A DNA stretch of 64,000 nt from Paralichthys olivaceus. Lineage: Eukaryota; Chordata; Actinopteri; Pleuronectiformes; Paralichthyidae. The notes below the pieces were generated by a model. That model made no database searches. It was not told the DNA's origin and was given only the letters and a program-made list of their open reading frames with translations. Location: positions 4,765,001 through 4,829,000 of the forward strand of contig NC_091108.1 of the NCBI RefSeq assembly GCF_024713975.1, written 5' to 3'. The position numbers and the translations under genes were made by a program. This document shows, piece by piece, positions 59,154 to 64,000 of the stretch (positions are counted from its first letter, which is position 1; each line of letters opens with the position of its first letter).

Positions 59154-61679
59154 GGAGTGATCCTACAATTTCTTCAATCTTATTTTCCCTTTTTGATACT
59201 TGCTCAGTGTGAAACTCCGAACTTAACCATCATATCTCACTGGAGAAACGGCTGCAGGCTATGATTCTGGTAATTGCTTTCTATTATGCGCCATAAGTAC
59301 AGAACCTTTAAGTGCTGTGCCTTTCCTCATACTAATGGATCCATTACCAGGTTATATGAGGTATTCTGGATACCACTGAGAACAGATGATCAAATAGATA
59401 GATGGGCATTTTATTTATCCAGGAGGTAAATTAAAATGTTTTGATTGTAAAAGAAAAACTTGTGGCCGACTAAGCAACAAAACAAAATGCCATAATTAAA
59501 ACTAAGAAAGCAGCCACACGGCCTTTTAACACAAACACACAAACACACATTGCCTCGTACTGATAAATGTTTGGTGGTGAACAATAGAAAGTGTGTATTT
59601 TCTCTATATACAGAGGATAAATCAAGGGTGAAAGACAGATATTGCACAGGTTGAGGGGGATCAGCGCCTGCCCCAGGGAGCTCTGCTACCACCTAGTGTC
59701 ATTTATCTATTTTACTGTGACGTCTTGACGCTCACCTCAGGGTCCTCAAAGTGATCACAATGGAAAGTTTCAGCTGCAGTGACGCAAACACATGAAAATA
59801 ACTAGAAGCTTTGGATAAATAAAGAAAACACAAGGACAGAAATGTTGATTTATTAATTAATCGATGAATATGTGGACGTCATCATTTATATTATGCATAA
59901 AGCCTGTATGTATTGTGTGTTGATGTGTGTAACTGAGGTCAGATTGTGTTTTTACCACACAATCGGCTCACAGTTCATAGCTCATGTTTGTTTTAAACAC
60001 CACTGCATCATCTCGCCCCTTGTGCTCTCATTCTTCTAGGAATGTCACACCATGGCTGTGGCTGCTGGACCTTTAATGAGAACTCATGTGCTTTCTCTTC
60101 CAACTGTCATGACAACAGAGCATCCGTCTTTACAAGGTTTCACTCGAGGCCTCTATCGAGTTACCGGGTCAATATAGGATAGCTTAATAAGGAAATGCTT
60201 GGTCTTGAGTTACACTCCACGGCACTAGTTTAACAGCGATTACCTATAGCTAACCTTATTCCTGGGCCATTTGCTGCATGAATTGGCCGAGTGTCACCAA
60301 CACGCCATTAGTCTGGATGTCAAAGACGAGTAAGGGAGAGGGACCTGCGAGCAAGGCCTAATGGCATTTTAACGACGTCACTGTTGATTTGTCTGTGATA
60401 ATGGGATTTATTATTCTACACAGAGGACTCCAGATTTGAGAAAGCGTCTCTTAAATGCTACGCGGAAACTTGCGTGCCACGATACTCGATTACTATTGAC
60501 AACTGTTTGTATTCAGAGATCTGGATGACTTGATTTAATGGAAGTAAAAAAACTTCTTAAGAAATGCTAAGGGGGGGGGGGGATATACTGTAATTGAAAT
60601 GAGACATGTTTGTTGACATGGGGACAGATAGGGGACACATTACTTGACATTAAACGCACTATTTTAATGCAATGTCATAGTTTATACAACGATTAAGATA
60701 ATAGTCTATTCAAAAAATGCAATATTTACATACATACATATACATTTCCAGTGTAAATAAATTGAAAAAGACATAGATACATTAAAATAATAATAATTCT
60801 AGTCAATTAAATAATATATTTAAATGAAAAAATATATATTATATAATCTTGAAGGTTATTGTTAAACATCATGTTTTGTGATGGGGATAAAATATGGATT
60901 CGTGTTGCACTGGTTAAATTTGTAATTTGTAATTATTGTATCACTCCAAATGAGGTCAGCTATTTATAGCACTGCTGCTTATGCATAAAAGATCATTCAG
61001 ATAGAAAAAATATGATTTTATAATATTACGTGTGGATGTGAAGTTATTCATCACATAAAATAAGCCCATGTTGCTGTACAGGCTCTGATTTAATGTGTTT
61101 AGTGTGTAAGTGTTAGTTCATTGTACGAGTTCCTCTAAATAAATGTAATACTCAGGCTGTGTGTCTTCACTGTCTTTGTATCTGGTGTTGCAGCTGTTTC
61201 GCAACCAAAACATTGCATCACATCGTTTTCAAAGATTTTAAAAGAACAAGTCCAACGTGTTGCACTTTTCCCTCGACGCAAATGTGCGTAAACTCTCATT
61301 TAAAACCCTCGAGTTTGAGGATAGAACCCGAAAGAAGTCAACAACAACAAACAAAAAAAAAAACTCTGTCGAACACAAAGTGCCAGTGTTTGTGCGTTTT
61401 TCCTGAGCCCGGGACAAACAGCGACGAGGAGAGCGCACGACTTCCACAAACACCTCCCTCCATCCTCCCTAAGTGTCCCTGCGCGTAAAATAATGCGAAC
61501 ATGGTGAAAATTGAGGCTAAAATAAAGTGGGATCGGGCGTGAGTGTGTCTGCGGTGTCGTGTTAAGGTCACTCGCTGGCTGCCTGAATTCCCCTCTTTGT
61601 GTTTACACATCCGGGTTTCCCTGTTTGCAGCCCATTCCCCATTTAGAAGCCATTTTGGACACAGATCAGTAACATGCAT
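59154..61679. other. Intergenic region between crygn and acvr2b
   Basis: It contains a G-run near 60,571-60,582 and AT-rich tracts (60,700-60,900). No gene is recognised. A possible conserved block is listed at 60,050-60,430. Confidence 0.4.
60050..60430. promoter_or_regulatory. Candidate conserved non-coding element (unverified)
   Basis: A block of unique sequence, richer in GC than its AT-rich flanks, with homeodomain cores and CRE-like 'aacgacgtcactg' (about 60,372-60,384). It lies 1.6-2 kb upstream of the acvr2b CpG region. I infer a possible enhancer from texture only. Confidence 0.2.
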
Positions 61680-62070
61680 GTAAACCCCGACCGACCTCCC
61701 GACGCAGCGGCGCGACTACCCGAGTGAGCAACCCCGAGAAAAAGAGCGCCGAGCGGCCGCCTCGGATGGTCCCACGGCTCGGTGTTCGGGCTCGGATGCG
61801 AAAGGCTGCGGCTGTGCCCCGGACTCACCGCCTGGAAGTCACCTCGGTCGCTCCCGTCGTTTTTCCTCCCAACATTGTTGCGCCGTCGCGGCTGCTGACA
61901 CGCGCTGTGCCGCTGGTGCCCGGACCGCTGCTGGAGGGACCGGGGCGGGAGGAGAAGGCCCCGTGGTCGCGTTGGGTTCGATCCCGGACCGATGTTGCGG
62001 GCCAGCTGAGTTTGAATGTTGGCCACGGACACTCGGGGGAACGCGGTGTTTGCTGTATTCGAAAGGGAAC
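61680..62070 (+). promoter_or_regulatory. acvr2b: CpG-rich promoter and 5' UTR of acvr2b
   Basis: CpG density rises steeply here against AT-rich flanks (for example 'gacgcagcggcgcgactacc', 'agcgccgagcggccgcctcg'). The block runs directly into the signal-peptide start codon. No TATA box is seen. Open frames on both strands reflect GC-rich composition. Confidence 0.6.
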
Positions 62071-62122
62071 ATGTCTTTTTCATGGCTGACTTGTTCACTT
62101 CTTCTGGGAACTTTGTGCGCAG
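62071..62122 (+). CDS. acvr2b: Activin receptor type-2B, exon 1 (signal peptide, partial gene)
   Basis: ATG at 62,071 (A at -3) opens 17 codons plus one base, ending CAG|GTAAGC at 62,122/62,123. The peptide is MSFSWLTCSLLLGTLCA plus a split codon beginning with G. Human ACVR2B, as I recall, begins MTAPWVALALLWGSLCAG, and its exon 1 is also 17 codons plus one base: 9 of 18 positions agree without gaps, including Trp5 and the closing LCAG. ACVR2B is a serine/threonine-kinase receptor for activins, myostatin and nodal-type ligands. Only this exon is in the window, so a different secreted or membrane protein cannot be excluded. Confidence 0.6.
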
Positions 62123-64000
62123 GTAAGCGGCTATTGTTGGACTCGGACCCTTCGCGACTCTTGTGTTTTCTCCTTTATTCTCACGTTTAAACATTTACAC
62201 GTGTGCGTAACTGTTTGAAATCTCAACCCGGGGAACGAGTTTACGTCAGTTTGAACTTTGTTGGCACCGTTCAGCTCCGGCTTTATCCAATTCCCCCCCT
62301 TAATCGCCTTTTCCTCCATTTGTCCCTTAAACGCATCTCGACCCCCCCCCCACCCCCAACTCCAGCTTTTATTAGACCAGCAGCTGCTTCTTCCATTTTA
62401 AAACAATTGCGTTTTAACTGCTTTTAAATGCTTTGTGCGACGTTAAACATTAAAAAAAAAACACACACGTTTACTAATCCAAATTTAAAACTGTTGCGTC
62501 CCCCTTTATTAACAGAGGCAGGAATAGAAAGCAGCAGCTGCATCAACATCCCGAAACCTTAGAGGCTCCATCTCTTGTTTTGTGGCTGCACCCTGAGCTG
62601 CAGCCACACTTCCCCTTCTCCTGTTCCTTTTCTCCTTCTTTTCAACAAATCAATGGCGTTTGATTTGACATCAGCTGTTCTGTCTCCAGTCAGGTCTTCA
62701 CCCTGGATTGAGGTTACTGTTACACACACAACACACAGATCTTGTTCCAAAAAGGCTGGGACTTGCTCACCACGTGAAATTGAGCATGAGGGTTGTTTTT
62801 CTTTTGTTTGGCTGTTTCCTCACAACTCACACTGGCTGATCTTCATGTGCAAATTCACCTTGGGTCACTAACAACAAACAAACAACACAATTTCCCCTTC
62901 GTGCGACGTGTGTGTGCGTTTTTTTTTCCTTATAGTTTTTCCTGTAATAATAATAAAAAAGAAATTGTGGCACAGCTGTCTCCTGTGTGCCAAATTGCGC
63001 ACTGGGGCTGGTGCCTTTATGGTTTATAGATTACTTAGTGTTGTGTAGTAAGCTGCTTCTCCACAATTCGTGTTGTTGTGGTGTAAGCCTCGGTTAAGTG
63101 ACACAGGGAGGGGGGTTGGGGAATGATCTAGTAGTAAAAGTCCTCCTGGATCATGTGACCACAGATATCACAAATGCCATCTCGGCTCAATGGAGCATTG
63201 AGCATCTCTGTTGTGTGTATTTTTTTATTATCTTCCTCCCTTTTAATATTGAGCAGAGATGTTTGCCCATTGCGTGAATCCTTATTATGAAGTCCATTGT
63301 ATGGCTGCTGGACAACTAAATGCATGTATGTTTAAGTGGATGTGTGCCTGTGAGTGTGTGCGTGCGTAATGGGTTGGTGGGGGTAACACTGGGGGGATGG
63401 GCAGCCTCCTATAGGCATGGATTTAAAGAGACAGGCACTATTTTTTCCCCTGAACAAAGCTCAGGCATGGATGTCCATAGGATATATTGTGAATGACATG
63501 TACGGCTGAGTGTTATCTGCTTTACACGTCTCCTACCCGCTGCTCGAGTGTGTCCACCCTTAATCCACGAAGATGAATAATAAAAAAACCCTTTTTCCCC
63601 CCCTTTAAGGAATTCAGCATTAGGAGACTGACAGCCATTGTTACGTTTCGGCTTGGTTTCCCCTTAAAGAAGAAGCTCTTATCTGTTCTTTCCAGATGTG
63701 TCACACTCCAGGAGAATGCAGGAGTCGTTGTTATCTATAGAAGTGGCGTGTCGGTGTGTGTATGTGTGTGTTTCTACACCACAGCAGAGCAGATCATTGT
63801 TCTTCTATCGCTAATTAAATTCTGTCACCCCCCCCCCTCCTTATTTTTGCCTTGTCACTCTCGGACATGAGTTTTTATTGAATTATTTTAAGCAGAGAAA
63901 CTATTCAGCGAAAATTTCCGAGCCCTGAGGAACTCCCGTTTCACTACAGAGACCTCCCAAAATTTGGCCGCGTGCCTTCAGAGATGAGAGAGGCTCGGCT
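62123..64000 (+). other. acvr2b: Start of acvr2b intron 1, no further exon seen
   Basis: It holds short C-runs (62,342-62,350 and around 63,828-63,837) and A-runs. No second exon with the expected Cys-rich extracellular domain is present before the window ends. Confidence 0.45.

Noticed and set aside
61643-62194. 183-codon minus frame and overlapping plus frames around acvr2b exon 1
   Set aside because: Open because of high GC and CpG content of the promoter region; antisense to the signal-peptide exon.

Overview
The window looks like a teleost fish nuclear chromosome segment. It has vertebrate intron-containing genes with GT/AG splice sites, short introns in rheb and crygn, long (CA/TG)n microsatellites, and several interspersed repeat families that I associate with fish genomes. 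It is not bacterial or viral. Six genes can be supported, three of them complete multi-exon models that I reconstructed by hand. All identities come from recalled families, not from a database search.

Layout. From 1 to 30,616 the window is mostly non-coding; I read it as the 5' part of the long first intron of ptprm (minus strand), whose signal-peptide exon lies at 30,617-30,689 below a CpG-rich 5' region (30,690-31,090). The intron holds microsatellites, a nested pair of DNA-transposon-like elements (27,131-27,999), other diverged repeats, and a tandem array of about 195-bp units (29,780-30,420) just beside exon 1. Next comes lrrc30 (36,330-37,229, minus, single exon). Plus-strand rheb (eight coding exons, 45,716-51,264) is followed by a small secreted Ly6/uPAR-type gene on the minus strand (53,448-54,377, three coding exons). 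Then comes the lens gene crygn (four coding exons, 56,891-58,993, plus). Near the right edge a CpG-rich region and a signal-peptide exon (62,071-62,122, plus) fit exon 1 of acvr2b, with its first intron running off the window.

Context. In human, PTPRM and LRRC30 are near each other on 18p, while RHEB and CRYGN are neighbours on 7q36. Here the two pairs sit side by side, with acvr2b (human 3p) beyond. The genes do not form a pathway: a receptor tyrosine phosphatase, a leucine-rich-repeat protein, an mTORC1-activating GTPase, a Ly6 protein, a lens crystallin and an activin receptor. The most interesting items are the Ly6 gene between RHEB and CRYGN with decayed tandem repeats upstream of it, the hybrid beta/gamma exon structure of crygn, the satellite-like array at the ptprm exon 1 boundary, and the nested transposons. 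I found no sign of a wholly new system.
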